A DNA stretch of 64,000 nucleotides. It comes from an uncultured Selenomonadales bacterium. Lineage in GTDB: Bacteria > Bacillota > Negativicutes > Acidaminococcales > Acidaminococcaceae. Positions 53,075 to 62,919 of this stretch are shown piece by piece. Below the pieces are notes generated by a model, which worked only from the letters and a program-made list of their open reading frames with translations, made no database searches and was not told the DNA's origin. Location: positions 1 through 64,000 of the forward strand of contig ONAV01000004.1 in assembly GCA_900315925.1 (NCBI GenBank). The letters run 5' to 3'. Position 1 is the first letter of the stretch; each line of letters starts with the position of its first letter. Position numbers and translations under genes: made by a program.

Positions 53075-54514
53075 TCAATGCTGTAAATCAATTTCATTGT
53101 GGTTATCTTTTTCCGCACGCACCCCCTTTATTCCATAGTACCGGGCAAAAGCCACATTTTCCCAACAATTGGCATCATCAGATAGATCATTCTGAACGAT
53201 ATGAAATCCACTCATCAGCACCTCTGTTTTACCCGCCTTTCGAAACGGTTTGACGGATAAAACAGAGTTTTTATTTTTCATTTTTGTCTGCTGTACACGA
53301 AACAAAAGTTCCTGTTGCCATTCATTCGTTTTACAAAAATTTTGGAGAGTAATTACAGATGTCATAATAAAATAGATCACACCTGTTACAGCTAAAAACT
53401 TCTTTGCTCTATCCTGAATCAAATTCAGTTTATACTCGTCCTGCATCTGCCACACAATACCTGAAGCGATTATTAACCATACCGTTCCGAAAAAACCGCT
53501 CCGTTCCGGAAATTCCGGCGCCAGTAACATAACCACGGATGAGCCCAGACTGATTACACTTAAAACCGAAACAAATATTATTTCCTTTTTCAAAATTTCA
53601 CTACCACTGCTTTTATGCATTGCTCCGCATAAAAACCGTAACAAGAAATACCATAAAAAAAACTGGCAGATCATTACTTTAAAAAATGTTGAACAATTTG
53701 CCTTGATGTATTGCACACTGTCCCATCCGGTTCCATGTATCAAATAAAGACGCGATACGTTTCCGGGCGACAAAACCAACAGCAGATATCCAATAAACAA
53801 TCCTGCCAAACCCGCATACATCCAATTATGGATGCTGATTTCATGTTTATGTAAGCGTAAAAGAAAAAGAAACAGCATCAGGATAATCCAACACACACTG
53901 TTTTCATTGGTCCATCCGGAAACAATACCGAAACAAAACATAAAACCGGTAAAAAACACACTGTCGCCGATCTGTTCCTCAGGAAAATAATACTTTTTTA
54001 TAAAAGGGACCATAAATCCAAGCAGCATAACACATGTCCAAAGGTAATTGCAAGCGCCCGTCAGCCACAAAAAAACCGGCGTAAAGCCCGGCGTAAAGGC
54101 CCATAAAGCAAAAAAAATCCAAAACACTTTTTTCGGTTCAAATGAAAAAGACACTTTACCCTTATGAATGCACCAGTAAATCTCAACAACCAGCAGCGTG
54201 CCGACAAAAGCATTCACAAAATTGAACCCCACTTTTCCTTTCCACAAAAAAAGCTGGGCAAGCGTATGAGCGACCGACCTGCCCCCCCACGTCAAATAAT
54301 GCGACCATTGGGATGCCAATAAGTCAGAAAAAGACGAAACCCTGGCTGCGTTTGCAGACAGCGGGTCATTCATGGCATTCCCCTGCCAGATAAAGGAGTA
54401 CAGATAATCATCGCCAAACCCCAGTGGGGTTAAATAATTTAAAACATATAAAAATACAAAAATTATGAGAAGCGTTAACATTCCTCTCTCATCGGTTCTC
54501 ATTTTTTTCATCAT
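53075..54514 (-). CDS. DUF6056 polytopic membrane protein, copy 1
   Basis: The 479-residue protein has about 11-12 membrane helices and the family markers GFGDDYLYSFIWQG near residue 32, WGGRSVAH, ACNYLWT, GWTNENSVCW and LLVLSPGN. The Asp-Asp after the first helix and the overall plan recall GT-C glycosyltransferases that use polyprenyl-phosphate sugars, so I infer a sugar or substituent transferase on the outer face of the inner membrane. It ends with a VAFARYYGIKGVR motif shared by all three copies. It overlaps copy 2 by 26 bp. Confidence 0.75.
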   Translation of the reverse strand: MMKKMRTDERGMLTLLIIFVFLYVLNYLTPLGFGDDYLYSFIWQGNAMNDPLSANAARVSSFSDLLASQWSHYLTWGGRSVAHTLAQLFLWKGKVGFNFVNAFVGTLLVVEIYWCIHKGKVSFSFEPKKVFWIFFALWAFTPGFTPVFLWLTGACNYLWTCVMLLGFMVPFIKKYYFPEEQIGDSVFFTGFMFCFGIVSGWTNENSVCWIILMLFLFLLRLHKHEISIHNWMYAGLAGLFIGYLLLVLSPGNVSRLYLIHGTGWDSVQYIKANCSTFFKVMICQFFLWYFLLRFLCGAMHKSSGSEILKKEIIFVSVLSVISLGSSVVMLLAPEFPERSGFFGTVWLIIASGIVWQMQDEYKLNLIQDRAKKFLAVTGVIYFIMTSVITLQNFCKTNEWQQELLFRVQQTKMKNKNSVLSVKPFRKAGKTEVLMSGFHIVQNDLSDDANCWENVAFARYYGIKGVRAEKDNHNEIDLQH

Positions 54515-55922
54515 TATCTTTTTCTTTTACCATTCGAATACCCTTAATACCATAATACCGGGCAAACGCAACATTTCTCCATTCATTTTCATCCTCTGAC
54601 AATTCATAAGAAATAGTGTGGAGCGCCGTATAAAGACTTTCATTGTCGAACGGTTCTGTCATTGCTTCGACTGTAATCACAGAATCTCTTTTATCATTAC
54701 TGATATTATTCACAACAGACAATAACTTTTCTACGTATACATAACCACAATAGTAATATCGAAATGAAAAGCCTGCAGTAATAATAAAAAACACAAGGCT
54801 TACGCAAAACAGGAATTTCTTTGCGCTTTCCTGAATCAGTAATACATCATATTCTTTCTGGATTCGCAATAAAATACCCGCCCCCGCAATCAGATACAGC
54901 AGTCCGGAAAAACCGCTGCGAGGAGGAAATCCCGGCGAAAAAAGCATCACCCCGGTCATGCAGAATCCGGCCACAACCAAAATTTTAACAAGCAACACTT
55001 CCTTTTTTATTAAAGGATCGCTGTTGCCTATTTTTCTGAGTGTAAATAAAGAACGAAGCACGAAATACCATAAGAGAAACTGCAACACATAAATCAGCAT
55101 CATCATTGACAAATGCTCTTGCAACCCGGTCAGAAAATGCCAGTCAGACTGTGAAGAGGAGAGCCTGTTATAATTACCGGGCGCAAATATCAGCAACGCA
55201 TAACCGGTTACAAGTCCGATAAACCCGGAGACCATCCAGCTTTCCAGAGTATCATGGTTTTTACAATAATAAATAAACACCGCTAAAATCAAAATAATCC
55301 AGCAAACACTGTTTTCGTTCGTCCAGCCTGCTAGTATTCCAAAGAAAAATGCAATTACAGTACCAATCAGTTTATTATCGAATGAAGCCTTTTCGTCACA
55401 GTGATAATATTTATAAAAATAAGGTATCAGGAAACCAAGCAAAATCACATTGGTCCATAAATAATTACATGAACCTATAACCCATAAAAATACAACCCCA
55501 AATCCGGGTGTACAGGCCCATAACAGAAAGAATATCCAGATAATGGTACGAGAATCAAACCGAAAACTGATTTTTCCCTTATTGATACACCAATATAATT
55601 CAAAAACCAATAAAATGCTGATGAATGTGTTGGCAATATTAAAAAGTGCTTTGCCCTGCCATAAAAAAAACTGCGCCAGCACATGGGCAACGGTTCTGCC
55701 ACCCCATGTAAAATAATGTGACCACTGTGAACGGAATAAATCCTGCCAGCTTGCAACCCGGGAAACATTCTGCGGCAACGGCTCATAGATTGACTGACCT
55801 GACCAAATGAACGAATAGACATAATCATCCCCAAAGCTGATCGGGGACAGAAAATTAAAGATAAACATAAAAATAAAAATTGCAAAGATAACAAGCCAGC
55901 TCTTTTTAGTATTCATAAGCAT
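54489..55922 (-). CDS. DUF6056 polytopic membrane protein, copy 2
   Basis: This 477-residue paralogue of copy 1 keeps SFGDDYVYSFIWSG, WGGRTVAH, SCNYLWTN, GWTNENSVCW and LLIFAPGN, and ends NVAFARYYGIKGIR. Its start directly abuts the stop of the GT2 gene (TAAATG), so the two are probably translated together. The GT2 enzyme may supply the lipid-linked sugar that this protein uses. Confidence 0.75.
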   Translation of the reverse strand: MLMNTKKSWLVIFAIFIFMFIFNFLSPISFGDDYVYSFIWSGQSIYEPLPQNVSRVASWQDLFRSQWSHYFTWGGRTVAHVLAQFFLWQGKALFNIANTFISILLVFELYWCINKGKISFRFDSRTIIWIFFLLWACTPGFGVVFLWVIGSCNYLWTNVILLGFLIPYFYKYYHCDEKASFDNKLIGTVIAFFFGILAGWTNENSVCWIILILAVFIYYCKNHDTLESWMVSGFIGLVTGYALLIFAPGNYNRLSSSQSDWHFLTGLQEHLSMMMLIYVLQFLLWYFVLRSLFTLRKIGNSDPLIKKEVLLVKILVVAGFCMTGVMLFSPGFPPRSGFSGLLYLIAGAGILLRIQKEYDVLLIQESAKKFLFCVSLVFFIITAGFSFRYYYCGYVYVEKLLSVVNNISNDKRDSVITVEAMTEPFDNESLYTALHTISYELSEDENEWRNVAFARYYGIKGIRMVKEKDNDEKNENR

Positions 55923-56873
55923 TTACTTCTTTCCAGGGAATACCTTATTCCCATTATATTCGCTGACGAGATAGTCCGGTCTTCTTTTAGATTCATAAAA
56001 GATACGTCCGACATATTCGCCTATAATCCCCAGGACAATCAGCTGGATGCCTCCCATAAACAGAATAATGGAAATCATAGACGGATAACCGGCAACCGGA
56101 TCGCCAAATAACAATGTTTTTGCAATTACAAAAACCAGATAGATAAAAGCAATAGACGAAATGATGATTCCCAATATGGAAGCAAGCCGCAACGGCGCAA
56201 CAGAAAAAGAGGTGATACCATCAACTGCCAGGCCAAATAACTTTAAAAAATTCATTTTGGAATTGCCTGCCGCCCGTGGTTCCCGGTCAAACAACAATTC
56301 CTTTTTATTATAGCCTATCCAGCTGAACAAACCTTTTGTGTAACGCTGCCGTTCCCGAAGCGAACAAAGCGCATCCACCGCCTGCCGGTCAAGAAGCCGG
56401 AAATCTCCCACATCAGAAGGGATATCGATATCGGCAAATTTTTGCAGAATACGGTAATACCAGTGAGCGCTTGCTTTTTTAAACCAGGTTTCCCCTGCAC
56501 GGCTCCGGCGGCGCGCATACACATCGTCGTATCCCTTTTCCCACTCTTCAATCATCTGCGGTATCAATTCCGGAGGATCCTGCAAATCTGCATCTAATAA
56601 AATCACTGCATCTCCCTCAGCAAAATCCAGTCCCGCCAGCATTGCATTTTCCTTACCAAAATTACGGGAAAGGCTAAGATAAGAGACTGTTGAATCTTTT
56701 GTATGCAACTCCTGCATTTTTGCTAACGTATTATCCTTGCTTCCATCATTAACAAGCAAAATCTGGAACCTATACTGGCTTAACTGGCTTGTCATGTTTC
56801 GCAAGCGTTCATAAAGAAGATCAAGACTATTTTCTTCGTTGAAACAAGGAATTAAAATTGTTATTAATTTCAT
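55923..56873 (-). CDS. Family 2 polyprenyl-phosphate glycosyltransferase (GtrB/DPM1-like)
   Basis: The 316-residue protein has a GT-A domain with the metal-binding ILLDADLQDPPEL near residue 90, an N-terminal ILIPCFNEENSLDLLYERL, the acceptor motif DVGDFRLLDRQA, and two C-terminal membrane helices followed by QLIVLGIIGEYVGRIF. Such enzymes load a hexose onto undecaprenyl phosphate on the cytoplasmic face. No GtrA-type flippase is seen in the window. It lies between two DUF6056 genes. Confidence 0.93.
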   Translation of the reverse strand: MKLITILIPCFNEENSLDLLYERLRNMTSQLSQYRFQILLVNDGSKDNTLAKMQELHTKDSTVSYLSLSRNFGKENAMLAGLDFAEGDAVILLDADLQDPPELIPQMIEEWEKGYDDVYARRRSRAGETWFKKASAHWYYRILQKFADIDIPSDVGDFRLLDRQAVDALCSLRERQRYTKGLFSWIGYNKKELLFDREPRAAGNSKMNFLKLFGLAVDGITSFSVAPLRLASILGIIISSIAFIYLVFVIAKTLLFGDPVAGYPSMISIILFMGGIQLIVLGIIGEYVGRIFYESKRRPDYLVSEYNGNKVFPGKK

Positions 56874-56875
56874 AA

Positions 56876-58312
56876 TTAATCCTCTTCTGCCAGTCGTATG
56901 GCTTTAATACCATAATATACTGCTACGTCTACATTAATCGTCTGTTTTTCATCAGAAGTTAATGTATTAATTCTTGGAAGATGCCCACCTGTCAGTAAAT
57001 TAGTAAACATAAAATCATCTAATGGATAGGGAGAGTCTTTAACAATTAACATGCTTGCATCAGGGTTCATTTTTGCGCCTTCTATTTGTGATAACATAAT
57101 TTTCGATTGAATGTGATGAAGGTTGTAAAAATACACTGAAGTAATCAATGTGCACAATGTATATGCAACTGCTGTCAAGGATAGTATTTTTTTAAGAACA
57201 GGCGGAATATCGTGTGGAAATTTATTAGAACTCTTAATACTATGAACAATTCCCGCCGATATTATTATAAAAATTAAACCTGGGAAAGTACTCCTATACC
57301 GGAACTCTGGTGAAAAAATCATTACAAGCATACTCAAAAAACTCATAAGAAAATAAAAACGAGCTAACTTGAGTAATTTTCTATCATTCTCGCAAAAAAA
57401 CTTAGAACGAAACGAAACAAGATTCTTTATAACATAGAAATAGATAAAAACTCTAATGTAAAACATAATTGTAAATGTTAGCACATTCTGTTTAAGCCGT
57501 TCTACCCCTTCCATAATCTCTCCAACCTGTAAAAGCGTCAAGTATCTTACATAATTTCCAGGCGCAAAAACCAGTAAGGAATAGCCTAACAACATTCCAA
57601 AAATACTTACAATCATTATTTGTTTTTTATTCTTTTCACAATTATTGTCAGTAATTATAAAAAAACTCAAAAAAGCAATCACAAAACAAGGTACATTTTC
57701 ATTTGTCCATCCAACAATAACGCTGAATACGAACATTAACAGTCCCTTGATAACTTTTGTTTTGCCGCAGACACACTCCTGTTCCTTCGGAAACAAGTAA
57801 CTACGCTCATAAAGCAACAAAAAAGCCAACATCAAAACCATAGTCCATAAATAATTACACGATAATGTTAGCCATGTAAAAATGTCACCCAAGTAGAAAG
57901 AAAAAATCCAAACGATACAAAAAACCGCCAAAATATCTTTCGGTTTAAAATCAAATCTAACTCTTCCCTTGTCAATAATCCACTTTATCTCTAAAAGCAT
58001 TATAACAAATATTGCCGCATTCAGCAGATTAAAATACTTTTTCCCCCACCACAAAAAGGTTTGAACCAAAATATGAGCAACAGTACGCCCGCCCCATGTA
58101 AAATAATGATTCCACTGCGAATATAATACATCATATAAGCTCTTAACCCTTACTGCATCTTCTGGCAATGGTGTAATAATAGAATTACCTGTCCAGACAA
58201 ACGAATAAATATAGTCATCCATAATCAAGGGAGTACAAAAGTTAAAATACCACATCAAAAGAAAAATCCAAAACAGCACAATAAAATTTAATTTTCTATT
58301 AGAAAGACTCAT
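56876..58312 (-). CDS. DUF6056 polytopic membrane protein, copy 3
   Basis: The ATG at 58312 with AAAGGG upstream gives 478 residues; a TTG 39 bases earlier is less likely. It is the most divergent copy: LIMDDYIYSFVWTG, WGGRTVAHI, SCNYLWT, GWTNENVPCF, LLVFAPGN, ending VAVYYGIKAIRLAEED. It is 2 bp upstream of the GT2 gene. Like copies 1 and 2 it is probably a lipid-sugar-dependent transferase with a different acceptor or sugar. Confidence 0.75.
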   Translation of the reverse strand: MSLSNRKLNFIVLFWIFLLMWYFNFCTPLIMDDYIYSFVWTGNSIITPLPEDAVRVKSLYDVLYSQWNHYFTWGGRTVAHILVQTFLWWGKKYFNLLNAAIFVIMLLEIKWIIDKGRVRFDFKPKDILAVFCIVWIFSFYLGDIFTWLTLSCNYLWTMVLMLAFLLLYERSYLFPKEQECVCGKTKVIKGLLMFVFSVIVGWTNENVPCFVIAFLSFFIITDNNCEKNKKQIMIVSIFGMLLGYSLLVFAPGNYVRYLTLLQVGEIMEGVERLKQNVLTFTIMFYIRVFIYFYVIKNLVSFRSKFFCENDRKLLKLARFYFLMSFLSMLVMIFSPEFRYRSTFPGLIFIIISAGIVHSIKSSNKFPHDIPPVLKKILSLTAVAYTLCTLITSVYFYNLHHIQSKIMLSQIEGAKMNPDASMLIVKDSPYPLDDFMFTNLLTGGHLPRINTLTSDEKQTINVDVAVYYGIKAIRLAEED

Positions 58313-58362
58313 ATTCTTACCCTTTACTCCACAAGAAACACAAATATTCAATACTTATTAAA

Positions 58363-60087
58363 TTATCCTATAAACCGATTCCAATATTTATTTTTACGTA
58401 TAAGATAAGCAAAAATAAGAAATCCTAATGTTGAAAATAACGATATATAATCTGCAACAACAAATAACGGCAATCCTTTATACCATATTTTGATCTTTCC
58501 GGATCCTTCAGGCAATGCCAGTTGCATCATATGGTTGTCACTTTCTTCAATGTTAACTGCCCTTCCCGTGTTATCTGTAGCAATATACCCCGGGTAATTG
58601 ACCAAAGGCAATATAATCTTTGATTCATTCTTATTCTCAGTTTTGTAAAAAAAAGATATGTTAGTTCCGCTCTTACTGTAATTGCTGATTATCCCATCAG
58701 AAATATAACGATCTCCCTGCTCAAAAAGTTTTTGTTTATCAATGTCATTGTACAGATAGTCTGTATCAGAAACACATTTTATCCTTTCCCAAAAGACTTT
58801 CTGTGTCGGCATGTTCCAATCCGGTATTGAAGATATCGGAGCAAGATTACTAAAGGCTATTAAACTTGTAAAACAAATCAAAAACACACTTAACACCAGA
58901 TAACCATGCTTTTTTCTTTTCTTTTCTGATAAAAACTTATGAAAACAAATCCCGCCGGGAACACAAAAACACAAAGTTGAAATACCTAAAAACCGCCAGG
59001 GAAACTGCATTGTTTGAAAAAAATGTTTGAGCAAAGGAAACATGTCCCATGGGAACGAAAGATCTGCCATAAAAAGAAACAGACAGCCGGCAAAAATACA
59101 CTTCACATATATTTTTGAAAATAAGAATTCTTTCTTATCCTTTATTGTAGACTTACCTGAAGCTTTAGCCGATTTTAAATTATAACTGCGTAACATTTTC
59201 GGAAGAAAAAAATAAACCGCAACAACCAGCCAAAAATTCCACGCCAGAAAGAACCGAAACAGTACAATTGTGGGCCATCCCTGTTCGCCAAAACCATCAA
59301 CGAAATCCATAGTTATCGGCACATTTTTATAAAACAACAAAAACGGCATGATGAAATGCGCATTTAGCAAAAATACTGTTATAGTTATCACAAGTATTCG
59401 ATAAAGCTGCCTTAACGAAATGTTTTTATAATGCACTATCAAACAAAATATTCCAAATAACACCAGCGCTACACTGCACAACACATGCGACTGAATCACT
59501 GCAGAAATCGCCAATACACTCCATACATAATCTTTTACTTTAACTTTTGATTTTGCTATTAAAATTTCAATACTTGCTATTGCCAATGGCATAAAAGAAA
59601 AACCTAACAATTCTCCTAAAGCATTTCGGATATATGCATCCATTAAGTAATAGCCAGAAGAAATATATAGTAGTGTCGAAAAAAACGCAATTTTTTTTGA
59701 TTTGGTTAATAAGGTAAAACCATACCACGATGAAAAAATCCCCAACAAAAACACAATAGCAATGAATACATTAAAGCAAATTTCAACAGGCAAACCTGAC
59801 AGTTTTAATAACGCAGGTATATAAAAAAACAGACTTGGATAAAAAATACCTACCGGAGCACCCCAAAACCGTATTTCATCAGCATACATTCGCACAGGAA
59901 AAACACCGTTCTTTATTTCTTCAGCGATATTTAAGAACCTGGTAACGTGAAATACATCATCATGACCTGGTATTATTTTTGTATCTGCTAACGGAGTGAC
60001 CAAAATAAACCAGGCTACAAACAAAAAGAAAATATACGGTGGCTTTTCGCCAAGAACTTTTAAAACAAATTTTCTCATTTTATCCAT
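58363..60087 (-). CDS. Polytopic membrane protein of the YfhO/PTPS-related (GT-C-like) group
   Basis: This 574-residue protein has about 11 membrane helices. After the first helix comes PGHDDVFHVTRFLNIAEEI, the acidic loop motif of the group annotated as 6-pyruvoyl-tetrahydropterin-synthase-related membrane proteins, followed by FPVRMYADEIRFWGAPVGIFYPSL in pieces. A soluble extracytoplasmic domain lies near residues 430-545, before a final helix. I infer a glycosyltransferase or flippase-like role in the same envelope pathway. The gene is 50 bp upstream of DUF6056 copy 3. Confidence 0.65.
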   Translation of the reverse strand: MDKMRKFVLKVLGEKPPYIFFLFVAWFILVTPLADTKIIPGHDDVFHVTRFLNIAEEIKNGVFPVRMYADEIRFWGAPVGIFYPSLFFYIPALLKLSGLPVEICFNVFIAIVFLLGIFSSWYGFTLLTKSKKIAFFSTLLYISSGYYLMDAYIRNALGELLGFSFMPLAIASIEILIAKSKVKVKDYVWSVLAISAVIQSHVLCSVALVLFGIFCLIVHYKNISLRQLYRILVITITVFLLNAHFIMPFLLFYKNVPITMDFVDGFGEQGWPTIVLFRFFLAWNFWLVVAVYFFLPKMLRSYNLKSAKASGKSTIKDKKEFLFSKIYVKCIFAGCLFLFMADLSFPWDMFPLLKHFFQTMQFPWRFLGISTLCFCVPGGICFHKFLSEKKRKKHGYLVLSVFLICFTSLIAFSNLAPISSIPDWNMPTQKVFWERIKCVSDTDYLYNDIDKQKLFEQGDRYISDGIISNYSKSGTNISFFYKTENKNESKIILPLVNYPGYIATDNTGRAVNIEESDNHMMQLALPEGSGKIKIWYKGLPLFVVADYISLFSTLGFLIFAYLIRKNKYWNRFIG

Positions 60088-60160
60088 TTTTTCCTAACAA
60101 AACATCGAGAATATAAAAACATTTAAGTTTTACAATTTATTGCAAAGGTATTTGTTATTA

Positions 60161-62899
60161 CTAGTATCCTGACTCTTTTTCCAAAATCTGTATTTCATTG
60201 ATTTGAAACAACTCCGGTTGCTTTGAATTAGGGGAATTCGCGACAGAAAAACGTAAATTCAGTTTTGCAGAATTTAAAACACTTTCAGGCAACACACTTG
60301 TAAGAGTTATAGTATCTTTGTTAGTTAACCGCCATTCTCCAATTTTAATACCATTTGCATACAATCGCATGTCCCTGTACGCCAACGGACTTAATGCATG
60401 GTAATCAACGGCAGACACATAATAATTAAGCAATGGATTGCAAACTACATTTATTACATAATTTCGTTCACGATTAAAACTGTCTTCCATTTGCAAAATC
60501 AGTCCCGCTTCTGGTTGTGTAATCAGCGAAGCGTACGTTGTTTCCAGATCGCCCCACCCATACGTCTTATATTTGAAAGAATTGCCAAAACTGGAAAAAT
60601 CTATTTTCTCTCCTATTTTGTAGATCCTATTGTCAGGTTCTTTTTTCTTAATTTCTCCTAATGGCACCCATGAATCTCTGTTTTTTGCCGGCCCATCTAC
60701 CACATACTTAATAAATTTTCCCGTTTTATCAGTATCTTCATAATAAAAAAACCTTTTATTATGAGCAGTCCGAGCAGTTATATATTTGCCCGTTTTATCG
60801 AAAACTGCGAATATTTTAGGCATTAACTCAGATACAGTGTTGGAAATATGATTTATTATTATCTGATTATGTTCCTCATCCCGATGCTTCAGCAAAAACA
60901 ACGGGCGCATCCCCAATTCATGATGATAACCATGATCTGCAATAACAGCGAAGGTTGTACTACTATAAGCATTAATCTTTTTCATCTGAGACAGATATTC
61001 CCTGACAATTACCAATGAACCAAGCGCCTGCTTATAGGCAGTTCCTTTTTCCCCCGGTTTCAGCGGCTCCACGTTTTCGTTATATGAATAGGGTGGGTGT
61101 ACGCCACTAAGATAATAAAACTTAAACATATTTTTACCGGTAAGCTGCAGTCCTTTTTTTAATTTTTCATAAAAACCATTATCATCATTTTCATTATAGG
61201 GTTTATTCTTATCAAAGACTGCAGGATTAGTAATACCAGGGTTGTACCGATAATAGATGCGTTTTAAACAGTGAGGAGACATACGGAATTTTGTTACTTG
61301 ACCGAAACTTTCGGCAACTTCGTCTTTCATCACTACCTGTTCCTCAATCAAGTTGTCTACAGGCGCTTTTCGGTCTACATAAATCCCGTTGGCATAAAGG
61401 TTTATATTAAAATTTAATACCTTTAATTTTTTATAATACAGATTATCGTCCCATGCTTTAGCTAAATATTCCGGAAACCTTGTTGCAGGGTCATATAACT
61501 GTCCTGTCAGAATTTCAGGAAGTGAAAAATCTGTAAAGCCAAATGAAGATATCGTATTGTCGTAAAAAGTAAAATCTTTTAAATCTTCAATAACCTCCGG
61601 ATTTTTTTGCATGATTTCTTCGAAAATACTTGCGTCAAACGCATCTATCAAGAAAATGATAATGTTATCTTTATCCGAAACAGTATACAAATCTTTTGCG
61701 GTTAAAACACCTGCTTTTTCGTTCTCCAGTATGATATTTTTTTGAATTGGATTATTCTTTAACGTTATTACCAAGACAACACACTGAACCGCAATAACGA
61801 TAAATGAAATTGGTTTAATATATTTCTTAATCTTATCCGTGTTAAACTTTAAATGCTTAAAACAGATAAACACTGCACCCAGACAAACCAGCCAGATAAA
61901 GGCGTTTACTAAACCGGGTATTGCATATTTATCCCAATCTATCTCATGCCCGTCAAACAGTCCATAATCAATAGCAATAATGTAGCTTTGGATGAACACA
62001 CCGAATAACAAACCGGTTAATAATGAAAGGTAAATACCGCTTACTTTTTTACGCCGGCAAAGAATATAAGCCAAAAGAAGAATAACAAAATACTTAACGG
62101 TATCTGCAAGAAAATATTTTAAAATATCTTTGTAATCAAACCAAAGCTGACTGGCATTTTTAATGTAAATGTCTGTTGGTACAAATAAGCCCACTGTTAA
62201 TGTCAGAGCAAAGATAATGTGAAATGCTAATTCGTTTTCTGAAACAAAGTCTCCTATCCATCCCAGCCTTCTACTTAACACACTATCCAACAACGACCAA
62301 ACAAGATTGCATGTCCAAAACACCAACAGAGCGGAAGGCGCTTTATATAATAATACCAAAAAGAAAGCGCCGATAGCAACTGTTTGCAACCGTTCCTTTC
62401 TGGTAATATCCGGTAGCATGAAAGCATAAACACAAGTTACCAACGTCATCACAAACGGAAGAAGATTAATATCCGCCAGCAAATGATCCGGCTGTCCAAG
62501 ATTTGGAATAAACCCCCAGACCACACCTTGTATTTCTGTCAGACCGGAAAGCATATAATATGCCGCCGTCAAAAATGGAATCTGAAAAATAAAACCCAGT
62601 GCTGAACGAATCGCATATAACGGATGATATCCATAACGTTTATATAGCCATTGCAACTGTTCATACTGTTCCCGCCCAGTATACTGCTTTTTAATTTCAT
62701 CAATCTGCGGGGCCAGGATAGCCTGGATTTTATGCTCCTTGTTTTGCATTTGTTGGGCTTTTTTATTAAAAGGATATAACACAACAAACGTAAAAAGAGA
62801 CAGCAACACCAAGGAAATACCATAGTTTCCCGTCATATCGTACGCAAACAAATATAAAGCTTTATAAATTTTTATAAGTGGTTCAAATAAACTTTGCAT
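60161..62899 (-). CDS. YidC/Oxa1-like membrane domain fused to a sulfatase/phosphotransferase domain
   Basis: The 912-residue protein has three parts. Residues 1-215 are a YidC/Oxa1-type domain: MTGNYGISLVLLSLFTFVVL, a coiled cytoplasmic hairpin, GYHPLYAIRSALGFIFQIPF, IPNLGQPDHLL and PSALLVFWTCNLVWSLLD. The Arg that is nearly invariant five residues before the first-helix Pro is Phe38. Residues about 220-385 add more membrane helices. Residues 410-740 are an alkaline-phosphatase-superfamily domain of the LtaS kind, with Asp419 (FLIDAFD), the likely nucleophile Thr456 (FGFTDFS), His601 and Asp655-His656 (ADHG). The end, about 770-912, is a beta domain like that in the next gene. I infer transfer of a phospho-substituent to a surface polymer. 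Confidence 0.8.
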   Translation of the reverse strand: MQSLFEPLIKIYKALYLFAYDMTGNYGISLVLLSLFTFVVLYPFNKKAQQMQNKEHKIQAILAPQIDEIKKQYTGREQYEQLQWLYKRYGYHPLYAIRSALGFIFQIPFLTAAYYMLSGLTEIQGVVWGFIPNLGQPDHLLADINLLPFVMTLVTCVYAFMLPDITRKERLQTVAIGAFFLVLLYKAPSALLVFWTCNLVWSLLDSVLSRRLGWIGDFVSENELAFHIIFALTLTVGLFVPTDIYIKNASQLWFDYKDILKYFLADTVKYFVILLLAYILCRRKKVSGIYLSLLTGLLFGVFIQSYIIAIDYGLFDGHEIDWDKYAIPGLVNAFIWLVCLGAVFICFKHLKFNTDKIKKYIKPISFIVIAVQCVVLVITLKNNPIQKNIILENEKAGVLTAKDLYTVSDKDNIIIFLIDAFDASIFEEIMQKNPEVIEDLKDFTFYDNTISSFGFTDFSLPEILTGQLYDPATRFPEYLAKAWDDNLYYKKLKVLNFNINLYANGIYVDRKAPVDNLIEEQVVMKDEVAESFGQVTKFRMSPHCLKRIYYRYNPGITNPAVFDKNKPYNENDDNGFYEKLKKGLQLTGKNMFKFYYLSGVHPPYSYNENVEPLKPGEKGTAYKQALGSLVIVREYLSQMKKINAYSSTTFAVIADHGYHHELGMRPLFLLKHRDEEHNQIIINHISNTVSELMPKIFAVFDKTGKYITARTAHNKRFFYYEDTDKTGKFIKYVVDGPAKNRDSWVPLGEIKKKEPDNRIYKIGEKIDFSSFGNSFKYKTYGWGDLETTYASLITQPEAGLILQMEDSFNRERNYVINVVCNPLLNYYVSAVDYHALSPLAYRDMRLYANGIKIGEWRLTNKDTITLTSVLPESVLNSAKLNLRFSVANSPNSKQPELFQINEIQILEKESGY

Positions 62900-62919
62900 G
62901 GTCTACTGTTATCCCTAAT

